Under the pieces are notes generated by a model that was not told the origin of the DNA, ran no database searches, and saw only the letters and a list, made by a program, of their open reading frames with translations. This document shows positions 1 through 5,762 of a stretch of DNA of 5,762 bases, in pieces. Origin of the DNA: Akkermansiaceae bacterium (GTDB lineage: Bacteria > Verrucomicrobiota > Verrucomicrobiia > Verrucomicrobiales > Akkermansiaceae); assembly GCA_023301645.1 (NCBI GenBank), contig JALZUH010000009.1:1-5762 (forward strand), written 5' to 3'. The translations under genes were made by a program, and so were the position numbers. How positions within the stretch are numbered: position 1 is the first letter of the stretch; each line of letters begins with the position of its first letter.

Positions 1-1
1 C

Positions 2-433
2 CAGAAGCTTACAGGCATCCTACAGGCCATGGGTATCAAGCGAGAAGACTGCTACCTCACTAATCTCGTCAAATATCGTCCCGCTAGTGCAAACCAGACG
101 ACGATGACACGCAAACCCTCCGATCAGGAAATCACAGCTTTTCTGCCTATTTTCCACGAGGAAATCAAAACAGTAGCACCCAAGGTCATCATCGCTCTAG
201 GGGCTAAAGCAGGACAGACACTAGCCGCCAGTAGCAGCAGTGTTGGTGAGCTTCGTGGAGAATTTCACCAGTATCAGGATATAGCCCTCCGAGTGACCTA
301 CCACCCGTCTTATATCTTACAAGAGGGCAATACCCCTGAGAAGCGAGAGCTATGGGAGGACATGCTTGCCGTCATGGGCTTGCTCAATATACCCATTAGT
401 GAAAAGCAGCAGGGCTACTTCAAGCAGAAGTAA
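2..433 (+). CDS. Uracil-DNA glycosylase superfamily protein, family-4-like (5' truncated by window edge)
   Basis: This is the C-terminal part (143 visible residues) of a protein resembling family 4 uracil-DNA glycosylases, which excise uracil from DNA as the first step of base excision repair. The reading frame is open to the window edge, so the first in-frame ATG (29) is probably internal. Numbering from that ATG, the visible marks are the strand segment YLTNLVKYRP (9-18), PKVIIALG (51-58), the G-x-LRG turn (73-77) and the motif HPSYIL (92-97), equivalent to the conserved HPAxLL loop that contacts DNA. Known family 4 enzymes carry a [4Fe-4S] cluster held by CPxC, then Cys-X14-17-Cys. Here the last two positions appear to be Tyr16 and Phe38, and the segment between them is longer (21 residues). 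The N-terminal CPxC and the catalytic motif 1 lie outside the window. Superfamily membership is fairly sure; uracil specificity is inferred. Confidence 0.82.
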   Translation, partial: QKLTGILQAMGIKREDCYLTNLVKYRPASANQTTMTRKPSDQEITAFLPIFHEEIKTVAPKVIIALGAKAGQTLAASSSSVGELRGEFHQYQDIALRVTYHPSYILQEGNTPEKRELWEDMLAVMGLLNIPISEKQQGYFKQK

Positions 434-493
434 GTAATCCGCACTACCAGCGACTGCTCGGTGAGCTTATTGATGCTTGCACTATGAGATGAT

Positions 494-2605
494 ATGTCGT
501 CTTTTTGGCGCATGCCTATTTCGCACCCTTTTTTGTCTGAAGATTTTCATATTCCATGGTCACAGCTCACACCTGACGGGGTCGCTGCAGCAATTGATGA
601 AGGATTAAGTCTTGGCCGAGTTAATCTTGAGAACATTCGCCAATTAGACGACTCAGAGCTCACTTATGAAAATACCTTTGGCGCACTAGAGTCGAGCACC
701 GACGCGCTCGACCGAGCTTGGAATAGGCTCAACCACCTTGATTCTGTCCTCAGCAGTGACGAGCAGCGCGCCGCGCTTAATGCAGCGCTCCCGACCGTTA
801 CTGGATTCTACTCATCCATCTCCCTCGACACGACACTTTGGGAGAAGCTCAAGGCATTCAAAACATCTGAGAAGTTCACAGAACTCGACGCCATCCGCAC
901 ACGCTACGTTGAAGAAAGTTGTGCGAGCTTTATCCAATCAGGTGCAGATCTACCTGCTGAGAAGAAAACCCGCATCACAGAAGTCATCTCACGCCTTTCT
1001 GAAATCACGCAGAAATTCGGCGAAAACGTGCTGGATTCCACCAATGCATGGGAGCTCATCATCGATGATAAATCCCGCCTAGCAGGCCTACCTGAATCTG
1101 CCATTGCCGCCGCCCAAGCAGACGCCGCCGCTAATAACCACGGCACTGAAGACCAGCCAAAGTGGCGCTTCACCCTACAGGCGCCATCCATGCTACCTGT
1201 CATGCAGCACGCCGATGATGAGCAGCTACGTAAAGACCTCTGGCAGGCTCGTAACACCATTGGTAATAGTGGTGACTATGATAATACTGCGATCATCTGG
1301 GAAACCCTCAAACTCCGCCAAGAAAAAGCCGAGCTACTTGGTTACAAGAACTTCGCCGACCTCACCCTAGAACGCCGCATGGCAGGCAATGGTCATACAG
1401 CACTTAAATTCACTGAAGACCTCCAGCCTAAAGTTGTAACACAGGCACTCGAATCATTCGAAGAGCTCAAGGCATGGAAAGCAGAGCAGACTGGCTCAGA
1501 GCCACAGCTCATGGAACCATGGGACAGCAGCTACTGGGCAGAGAAACGCCGCAAAGCTGAATACGACTTCGACGAAGAAGAACTCCGTCCCTACCTTCCA
1601 CTTCCACAGGTCATGGAAGGCATGTTCGACATCGTCACCAAGCTCTTTAATGTCAGCATTCAAGAGCGCAAGACCATCGCCCGTGGTGGTGACGTCGACA
1701 CTTGGCACCCTGAGTGTCAGTTCTACGAACTCCATGACAATGACACCAAAGAGCACCTCGGCTCATTCTACACCGACTGGCACCCACGTAGCAGCAAACG
1801 CGGTGGCGCATGGATGAATAGCTTTGTAACTGGGCTCCCAGCTAATGGCGATCAGCCACGCACCCCTCACCTAGGTCTCATGTGCGGTAATATGACCAAA
1901 CCCATTGGTGACCAACCTGCACTCATGACACACCGAGAAGTAGAGACTATTTTCCACGAATTCGGCCACCTCATTCATCACCTACTAGGAAATGTAACCG
2001 TGAAGTCACTATCCGGAACCAATGTCGCCTGGGACTTCGTCGAGCTACCATCTCAGATCATGGAAAACTTCTGCGCAGAGCGTGAGAGCCTAGATATGTT
2101 CGCACGTCACCACGATACCGGTGAAGCCATACCCGACGCATTATTTAAGAAAATGACCGCCGCTAAAAACTACATGAGCGCAAACATCTTCTTACGCCAG
2201 CTATCCTTAGGTAAGCTCGACCTCGACCTCCACACGAGCCTCGACCAATACGACAGCAGCGACCTCGACACCCTCTGCAAGGAAATCCTCGCCCAATACC
2301 TTATCCCTATGGCGACAGAGACTCCGACCATCGCGCGTCAATTCAGCCATATTTTCAGCTCTCCTACAGGCTACGCTTGTGGATACTACTCCTATAAATG
2401 GGCAGAAGTTCTCGATGCAGATGCCTTCACCCGATTTAAGAAAGAAGGCATTCTCAATCCTGAAACAGGTAAAGCCCTCCGTGACACCATCCTTAGCAAG
2501 GGCAACTCTCGTCCAGCAGATCAGCTCTACCGCGACTTCATGGGACGAGACCCTGAGCAAGCCGCTCTACTAGAGCGCTCAGGCATCACCCCTGCCACTG
2601 CTTAA
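494..2605 (+). CDS. prlC: M3 family zinc oligopeptidase (oligopeptidase A / PrlC type)
   Basis: A complete 703-residue zinc metallopeptidase of family M3, close to the usual ~680 residues of bacterial oligopeptidase A. These are cytoplasmic enzymes that degrade short peptides, including cleaved signal peptides. The zinc site is plain: HEFGH at 488-492 (ligands His488 and His492, general base Glu489), and the third ligand Glu517 in DFVELPSQ, 25 residues after His492 as in thimet oligopeptidase. The substrate-binding tyrosine loop is present near the C-terminus (Tyr627, Tyr631, Tyr634 in GYACGYYSYKW), preceded by His619. The N-terminal helical region opens with HPFLSEDFHIPW. There is no signal peptide. 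The ATG at 494 has only a weak upstream GAG and no strong Shine-Dalgarno sequence, but the next ATG (512) is no better and this start gives a normal N-terminus. A terminator follows directly, so the gene ends its transcript. Dcp-type dipeptidyl carboxypeptidase is the main alternative within the family. Confidence 0.95.
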   Translation: MSSFWRMPISHPFLSEDFHIPWSQLTPDGVAAAIDEGLSLGRVNLENIRQLDDSELTYENTFGALESSTDALDRAWNRLNHLDSVLSSDEQRAALNAALPTVTGFYSSISLDTTLWEKLKAFKTSEKFTELDAIRTRYVEESCASFIQSGADLPAEKKTRITEVISRLSEITQKFGENVLDSTNAWELIIDDKSRLAGLPESAIAAAQADAAANNHGTEDQPKWRFTLQAPSMLPVMQHADDEQLRKDLWQARNTIGNSGDYDNTAIIWETLKLRQEKAELLGYKNFADLTLERRMAGNGHTALKFTEDLQPKVVTQALESFEELKAWKAEQTGSEPQLMEPWDSSYWAEKRRKAEYDFDEEELRPYLPLPQVMEGMFDIVTKLFNVSIQERKTIARGGDVDTWHPECQFYELHDNDTKEHLGSFYTDWHPRSSKRGGAWMNSFVTGLPANGDQPRTPHLGLMCGNMTKPIGDQPALMTHREVETIFHEFGHLIHHLLGNVTVKSLSGTNVAWDFVELPSQIMENFCAERESLDMFARHHDTGEAIPDALFKKMTAAKNYMSANIFLRQLSLGKLDLDLHTSLDQYDSSDLDTLCKEILAQYLIPMATETPTIARQFSHIFSSPTGYACGYYSYKWAEVLDADAFTRFKKEGILNPETGKALRDTILSKGNSRPADQLYRDFMGRDPEQAALLERSGITPATA

Positions 2606-2622
2606 TCAAGAGATTTAGATAG

Positions 2623-2660
2623 CCCTCGTTGAGTAACATCAACGGGGGTCTTTCATTTTT
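2623..2660 (+). terminator. Intrinsic (rho-independent) terminator after the oligopeptidase gene
   Basis: A 10-bp stem pairs ccctcgttga (2623-2632) with tcaacggggg (2639-2648). It has one T-G wobble and a 6-base loop (gtaaca). The T-rich tract tctttcattttt (2649-2660) follows at once. The stem starts 18 bases after the oligopeptidase stop codon. GC-rich stem base plus U-tract is the classic form, read on the + strand. Confidence 0.88.
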
Positions 2661-2664
2661 CACC

Positions 2665-2692
2665 CATCATATGACAAAGAATACATATGATG
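2665..2692. repeat. Perfect 9-bp inverted repeat (possible operator)
   Basis: catcatatg (2665-2673) is repeated in perfect inversion as catatgatg (2684-2692), with a 10-base A-rich spacer. Each arm contains the self-complementary hexamer CATATG. It lies just past the terminator and about 180 bases before the M50-like gene. The arms are AT-rich and no T-tract follows on either strand, so it does not look like a second terminator. A dimeric regulator site or a cruciform-prone palindrome are the options; no protein can be assigned. Confidence 0.45.
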
Positions 2693-2855
2693 TGACCAAA
2701 TTACTCAAGCAGTCATCTATCTGAGCAGATGCTGGTATTAAGTCTTCTAAGCCCCCACCTCACCCCTATGAGGAGAAGGCCTATTGCCATCATCATTTTT
2801 AAAAGTTCGCTGTTGCTCATCGCAGACATTTAAGCAATCTTAACTATCTCTCCAC

Positions 2856-2861
2856 AAGGAG
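2856..2861 (+). promoter_or_regulatory. Shine-Dalgarno sequence that sets the M50-like gene start
   Basis: AAGGAG at 2856-2861 stands 9 bases before the ATG at 2871. The upstream in-frame ATG at 2862 directly abuts this sequence (spacing 0), which is too close for initiation. The site therefore favours 2871 as the start. Confidence 0.75.
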
Positions 2862-2870
2862 ATGATACTC

Positions 2871-3755
2871 ATGCAGCGCAGACGACGGGCAAATATTCGA
2901 AATACCACGCGTAACAGCCGCCGCCAAGGCCGCCCATCTCTACGCGAGGCATTCGAGGGCGCAAACCTCCGCGCCAAGCACCGCTCCAATCGCAGGTTAG
3001 GCAAAAGACTCGGCATGACCTCTGTCCAAGCCGCCATCTCAGGAGTAGGAGTCGACGATATTGACCAGCTCAATGCTCTCCAACGAGTCAGCCGCTGGCT
3101 CATCGCCCTGATATTACTCCCACTCTGCTTTATCGCCACACGCGCACTCTTTAATGTCAGCGAAGGCCACGAAGGCTTCTGGCAAAACCTCTTCGCCACC
3201 AAGCAGTTCCTCTACTTCGGTGTAGGCATGTTTCTGATGACAGGCTGGTTCTTTAGCCGTGTAGCGCAGCGCTTCTTCCTCTACTTCTACGTCCTCGGTC
3301 ACGAGCTTACCCACGCCATATTCGTCTACGCCTGCGGCGGTAAAATCGCAGGCATGAGCGTCTCAGCCGACGGCGGCTATGTCATGACCAATAAGAGCAA
3401 CGTGCTCATAGCCCTCTCACCCTACTTCGTCCCCTTCTGGTCCGCGATCATCCTCGCCGTATCCACCCTCCTGAAGCTCTTCTTTGACATCCCCTACCAT
3501 AATGAAGGGCTCTACCTCATGATCGGAGCAAGCTGGACATTCCACCTCCTCTGGACCCTCTGGATGATCCCCCGTGACCAGCCAGACCTCCAAGAAAACG
3601 GCGTCTTTTTCTCCCTCGCCGTCATCTATCTGGCCAATGTCATCTTCATCTCCATCCTGCTCTGCTTAGCACCGGGAAATCTCACATGGCACCACTGGCT
3701 CAATGAACTACTCGACGCATGGGCCTACGTGAAAGGCTACCTACTATTCTGGTAA
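2871..3755 (+). CDS. M50B-like integral membrane zinc metallopeptidase with Arg-rich N-terminus
   Basis: A 294-residue membrane protein from ATG 2871, chosen because AAGGAG lies 9 bases upstream. Residues 1-46 are strongly basic (15 Arg, 2 Lys, 2 Glu) and must be cytoplasmic by the positive-inside rule. About six hydrophobic segments follow, near 77-95, 113-129, 135-155, 179-205, 214-233 and 245-267. The third holds HELTH (144-148), the HExxH zinc/catalytic motif inside the membrane as in site-2 proteases. The following stretch, GGKIAGMSVSADGG (156-169), resembles the M50B-like family, where a GGk-x-x-g-i-x-v segment and a D-G turn follow HExxH. A third zinc ligand is not certain; Asp236 or Asp239 in PRDQPDLQENG are candidates. 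The family is only broadly understood and the substrate is unknown. No partner gene (anti-sigma factor, PDZ domain) is beside it. Its last 12 bases overlap the convergent NusG-like gene. Confidence 0.8.
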   Translation: MQRRRRANIRNTTRNSRRQGRPSLREAFEGANLRAKHRSNRRLGKRLGMTSVQAAISGVGVDDIDQLNALQRVSRWLIALILLPLCFIATRALFNVSEGHEGFWQNLFATKQFLYFGVGMFLMTGWFFSRVAQRFFLYFYVLGHELTHAIFVYACGGKIAGMSVSADGGYVMTNKSNVLIALSPYFVPFWSAIILAVSTLLKLFFDIPYHNEGLYLMIGASWTFHLLWTLWMIPRDQPDLQENGVFFSLAVIYLANVIFISILLCLAPGNLTWHHWLNELLDAWAYVKGYLLFW

Positions 3756-4310
3756 TGGCTTATTGGGCAGCAGTAGAGAAAACAAATCGGCCTCCACCAC
3801 CTGCTTACCACCGAGGAACTCGATTAGCACACTCACCCGCTCCACAGCTGGTAGAATCTCGACCACCTCACCCTTGAATCCCTGCATCGCACCGTGGGCG
3901 ATCTCCACCTCATCACCCTCCGCCACCGTAGGCTGAAGAGTCAGCATTCCCTCATGATCATCATCTTGCTCCGCCATACTCTGGCGAAGATCCTCGATAA
4001 ATGAAGTAGGTATCGCAGGAACAGAATCGCCAAACTTCAATAACGTCATCACCCCCTGAGTATGCAGCACAGCACGGGCACTCTCATCCTGACTAAATCG
4101 CGCAAAAATATACCCCGGAAACATCGCCTCAACCCACCAGATTTTACCGCGCCGAGTTGCCTTTCGGTAGCGCAAGCGCGGGCAGAAACTCTCCACCCCC
4201 TCAAGCTGACTTAGCGACTTCGCAGCCAAGTTCTCCCGCTTCGGCTGTGTTCTCACACAGAACCACTGCGCTGCCTCACAGCTCTCATCATTACTATTAG
4301 ACCTAGCCAT
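3744..4310 (-). CDS. NusG paralogue / RfaH-like transcription antitermination factor
   Basis: A 188-residue specialised NusG homologue. These proteins ride on RNA polymerase during elongation and promote read-through of chosen operons, often for polysaccharide or other surface products. Numbered from the ATG at 4310, the NGN domain spans about 16-112: WFCVRTQPKREN (16-27), then FPGYIFARF (64-72) and TQGVMTLLKFG (84-94), which parallel RfaH FPNYLFVEF and TRGVSHFVRFG. An acidic linker (DDDHE, 116-120) leads to a KOW domain with EGDEVEIAHGAMQGFKGEV (131-149). Housekeeping nusG is less likely: the context lacks secE and the ribosomal protein genes that usually sit beside it, and the NGN sequence leans to RfaH. 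The stop codon of the GbsR-like gene lies 6 bases before the ATG, so the two are probably co-transcribed and coupled. GGTGAG sits 9 bases before the ATG; an adjoining GTG at 4313 is an equally possible start. Confidence 0.85.
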   Translation of the reverse strand: MARSNSNDESCEAAQWFCVRTQPKRENLAAKSLSQLEGVESFCPRLRYRKATRRGKIWWVEAMFPGYIFARFSQDESARAVLHTQGVMTLLKFGDSVPAIPTSFIEDLRQSMAEQDDDHEGMLTLQPTVAEGDEVEIAHGAMQGFKGEVVEILPAVERVSVLIEFLGGKQVVEADLFSLLLPNKPLPE

Positions 4311-4316
4311 CACTGA

Positions 4317-4781
4317 TTACTCACCGAGAAATTTCTGCACAAAAGGAAGCATCACATTCGCCTGAGTCGCCCAGCGATCGAGCTTATGAAATCGCTCTTG
4401 ATAGAATGCTCGCTCCTCAGGATCATCGATATTGGCTAACTGCTTTTGAATCTCTGCTATCTTATTTTTACCACTTTTTAAGTGCGGCCTGATCTCCTCC
4501 CGAATAAACCCCCCAACCAGCTTCTTAAGCTCGCGATTCGCCTCGAAGTATGTCTTCCGATCATCCTCAAGATTCAGCTCCGTCACGGCACCCAGTGTTT
4601 TGAGCATTCTAAGCCCCTGACTCGCCGAACCCTTACTAATCTGCAGCCTCTCGATGAGCTCAAGCATCGTAAGTGGGCCCTTCGATACATAAAGAAGCCC
4701 ATATATCTCCCCAAGCGACTTAGGCAGCCCCAGCATGCGGGCACCATCTTGAAAAAAAGAAATCAGATCCCCCTCGATCAT
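4317..4781 (-). CDS. GbsR/MarR-family winged-helix transcriptional regulator
   Basis: A 154-residue (from ATG 4781) cytoplasmic DNA-binding protein of the GbsR branch of MarR-like regulators. The family signature LGLPKSLGEIYGLLYVS (17-33) leads into a winged helix-turn-helix: LTMLELIERLQIS (37-49), the probable recognition helix SKGSASQGLRMLKTLG (49-64), and the wing NLEDDRKTYFE (70-80). A charged helical C-terminal region follows and probably dimerises. B. subtilis GbsR controls glycine betaine synthesis, but most relatives have unknown ligands, so none is assigned. The frame can be extended to a TTG at 4853 (178 residues), but that codon lies inside the operator-like half-site cluster and the extra 24 residues are low in recognisable structure; the ATG starts right at the conserved domain. 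Neither start has a good Shine-Dalgarno sequence. It is the first gene of a likely two-gene operon with the NusG paralogue. Confidence 0.82.
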   Translation of the reverse strand: MIEGDLISFFQDGARMLGLPKSLGEIYGLLYVSKGPLTMLELIERLQISKGSASQGLRMLKTLGAVTELNLEDDRKTYFEANRELKKLVGGFIREEIRPHLKSGKNKIAEIQKQLANIDDPEERAFYQERFHKLDRWATQANVMLPFVQKFLGE

Positions 4782-4847
4782 TTCTATGCCAGAAGCCACA
4801 GTATGTTCAGCACTCACACCCAATGCCGTAGCATGCGAGCGGCCAGT

Positions 4848-4875
4848 GTTCAATTTTTTTTGAACTTTGGTTCAA
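4848..4875. promoter_or_regulatory. Operator-like cluster of three TTGAAC/GTTCAA half-sites
   Basis: TTGAACTTTGGTTCAA (4860-4875) is a perfect 6-bp inverted repeat with a 4-base centre. A third copy of the half-site, GTTCAA (4848-4853), lies across an all-T spacer of six bases, so a second inverted pair (4848-4853 with 4860-4865) shares the middle half-site. The size and symmetry suit a dimeric winged-helix protein. It lies 67-94 bases before the proposed ATG of the GbsR-like gene, which suggests autoregulation of that gene and the NusG paralogue. No convincing -10 box could be placed, so the promoter itself is unresolved. Confidence 0.6.
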
Positions 4876-4916
4876 GTGGTCTTGTTTGGCTGGTGGCTCA
4901 GGTCGATCACATAAGG

Positions 4917-5762
4917 CTACCAGCGCCAAGTCACCAGAACACCCCCGCCCAGATCCTCTTTGCGCCTGCCGCGTGTCAGTTGAGCTTCTACCTCACTGGC
5001 GGGAACTCCTGCTTTCTCCAGTAAACTGCGTCTTTGGGCTGCGATGAAGCTCTGTGAGCCGATAACTACTCCATCACTGAAGTATTTCACCTTGCTGCGT
5101 AGTAGTTCGTAGCGGCTTAGTTTACCGCCGACCTCGATGACCTTATCGGCAATGTCTTTCTGAATGCCCTTTCGCCTCACCTTGCCTAGTTCTTTGGTTC
5201 GTTTGTTTTCAATGACTTCCTTGCCATCGCCATACAGCCAGCAGCGATACATCCCTCCGTTTTTGGCGAAGCTATCCGTGGCTACACCGAGCACATCACA
5301 GAGCCCGCGTCCTGCTCGGCTCGATCCTGCCACTGCTTCTGCGTAGCCGCTCCAGCGGTAGTCCTTGGGGTCACTGACGACACCTGCTCGGATAGGGTTC
5401 AGGTCAATATAGGCGCTCATTGTGCGCAGTGCTTCACCGTCTTCGACAAGCACGCTCTTAAACCTGCCCTGCCATAGGGTGCCGAGTCTGTCGTGTTTTT
5501 TGTTATACCAGCGACTAAAGCGCTCCTTCACTTCCTTGACGTAGTTGGAGAGATTGCAAAATCTGTTTCTAAACTGGTCGAGTGTTTCCTGAGCATCATC
5601 CTCTAGCCCCATCGATCTGAGGTGGGCTATCTCCCTACGCAGCTTGGCTATAAAGGCCTTTGAATACAGGCATTTGAGGTGTTTATACAAATGCTCTTCA
5701 CCTTCTTCGCCGTAGAATTTCTTACAAAACTTCTCCCGGTCTCGCACCCGCACGAGGATGTG
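4917..5762 (-). CDS. RAYT-type Y1 (HUH) transposase, N-terminus cut by window edge
   Basis: A Y1-type single-strand transposase of the REP-associated tyrosine transposase group (IS200/IS605-like fold). The frame stays open to the window edge. The first visible codons read HILVRV, which fits the end of the HUH metal-binding motif (family form NHxHLLV), so the N-terminal third is missing. Numbering visible residues, the likely nucleophile is Tyr74 in NLSNYVKEVKERFSRWYN. The conserved core continues with GTLWQGRFKSVLVED and YIDLNPIRAGVV, a strong match to RAYT proteins. A long C-terminal extension includes KVKYFSDGVVIGSQSFI, also seen in RAYT proteins of Verrucomicrobia-like genomes, probably a DNA-binding part. 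RAYTs usually act on short palindromic repeats and are often domesticated single-copy genes. No inverted end, terminator or REP-like palindrome is seen in the 41 bases between its stop and the half-site cluster. Same strand as the GbsR-like gene downstream. Confidence 0.88.
   Translation of the reverse strand, partial: HILVRVRDREKFCKKFYGEEGEEHLYKHLKCLYSKAFIAKLRREIAHLRSMGLEDDAQETLDQFRNRFCNLSNYVKEVKERFSRWYNKKHDRLGTLWQGRFKSVLVEDGEALRTMSAYIDLNPIRAGVVSDPKDYRWSGYAEAVAGSSRAGRGLCDVLGVATDSFAKNGGMYRCWLYGDGKEVIENKRTKELGKVRRKGIQKDIADKVIEVGGKLSRYELLRSKVKYFSDGVVIGSQSFIAAQRRSLLEKAGVPASEVEAQLTRGRRKEDLGGGVLVTWRW

Noticed and set aside
456..466. Short hairpin gctc-ggt-gagc between the glycosylase and oligopeptidase genes
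   Set aside because: The stem is only 4 bp with a 3-base loop and no T-tract, so it is not credible as a terminator or attenuator.
904..1260. Minus-strand open frame inside the oligopeptidase gene
   Set aside because: It lies opposite a well-conserved coding region, with a Ser/Arg/Ala-rich composition typical of antisense frames and no recognisable domain.
2719..2730. atctg-ag-cagat small palindrome upstream of the M50-like gene
   Set aside because: A 5-bp inversion is expected by chance, and it has no partner site or T-tract.
2758..2774. cctca-cccta-tgagg small stem-loop upstream of the M50-like gene
   Set aside because: The 5-bp stem does not extend and no riboswitch-like structure surrounds it.
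2784..2855. Possible sigma-70 promoter for the M50-like gene (TTGCCA or TTGCTC as -35)
   Set aside because: No acceptable -10 hexamer occurs at 16-18 base spacing from either candidate.
4482..5024. Long + strand open frame (180 residues) across the GbsR-like gene start and the transposase end
   Set aside because: It runs antisense to two recognisable genes, has no family resemblance and is low-complexity in character; it is a shadow frame.
5355..5361. gcggtag, similar to the core of the RfaH ops element
   Set aside because: It lies inside the transposase gene on the antisense strand, lacks the first G and the downstream bases, and has no operon behind it. A similar partial match at 4165-4172 lies inside the NusG-like gene. 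Both fit chance.

Overview
The window looks like chromosomal DNA of a bacterium of roughly balanced base composition. The best guess is the PVC superphylum, probably Verrucomicrobiota. That guess rests on the long-tailed RAYT-type transposase, a GbsR-like regulator paired with a NusG paralogue, and the general character of the proteins. It is an inference from protein style, not from a marker gene.

Layout. On the + strand the window opens inside a family-4-like uracil-DNA glycosylase (3' part only). A short gap follows, then a complete M3-family oligopeptidase (OpdA/PrlC type), closed by a clear intrinsic terminator. A gap of about 265 bases holds a 9-bp inverted repeat. Next comes a multi-pass membrane protein of the M50B-like metallopeptidase type, with a very arginine-rich N-terminus. 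Its 3' end overlaps, tail to tail, the last bases of a minus-strand pair: a GbsR/MarR-like winged-helix regulator followed at once by an RfaH-like NusG paralogue. Upstream of that pair is an operator-like cluster of three TTGAAC/GTTCAA half-sites. Beyond it, also on the minus strand, lies a Y1 (HUH) transposase of the RAYT type, whose N-terminus is cut off by the window edge.

How the genes work together. The only pair that looks like a functional unit is the regulator plus the NusG paralogue: they are a few bases apart and the half-site cluster sits just upstream. The suggested logic is an initiation-level switch controlling an elongation-level antiterminator that acts elsewhere, because no co-directional gene follows it. 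The glycosylase (DNA repair), oligopeptidase (peptide turnover) and membrane protease look like independent housekeeping or envelope functions. No tRNA, rRNA, CRISPR array or prophage was seen. Nothing here amounts to a clearly new multi-gene system; the regulator/NusG pair with its operator, the cysteine-poor glycosylase and the arginine-tailed membrane protease are the points most worth a second look.
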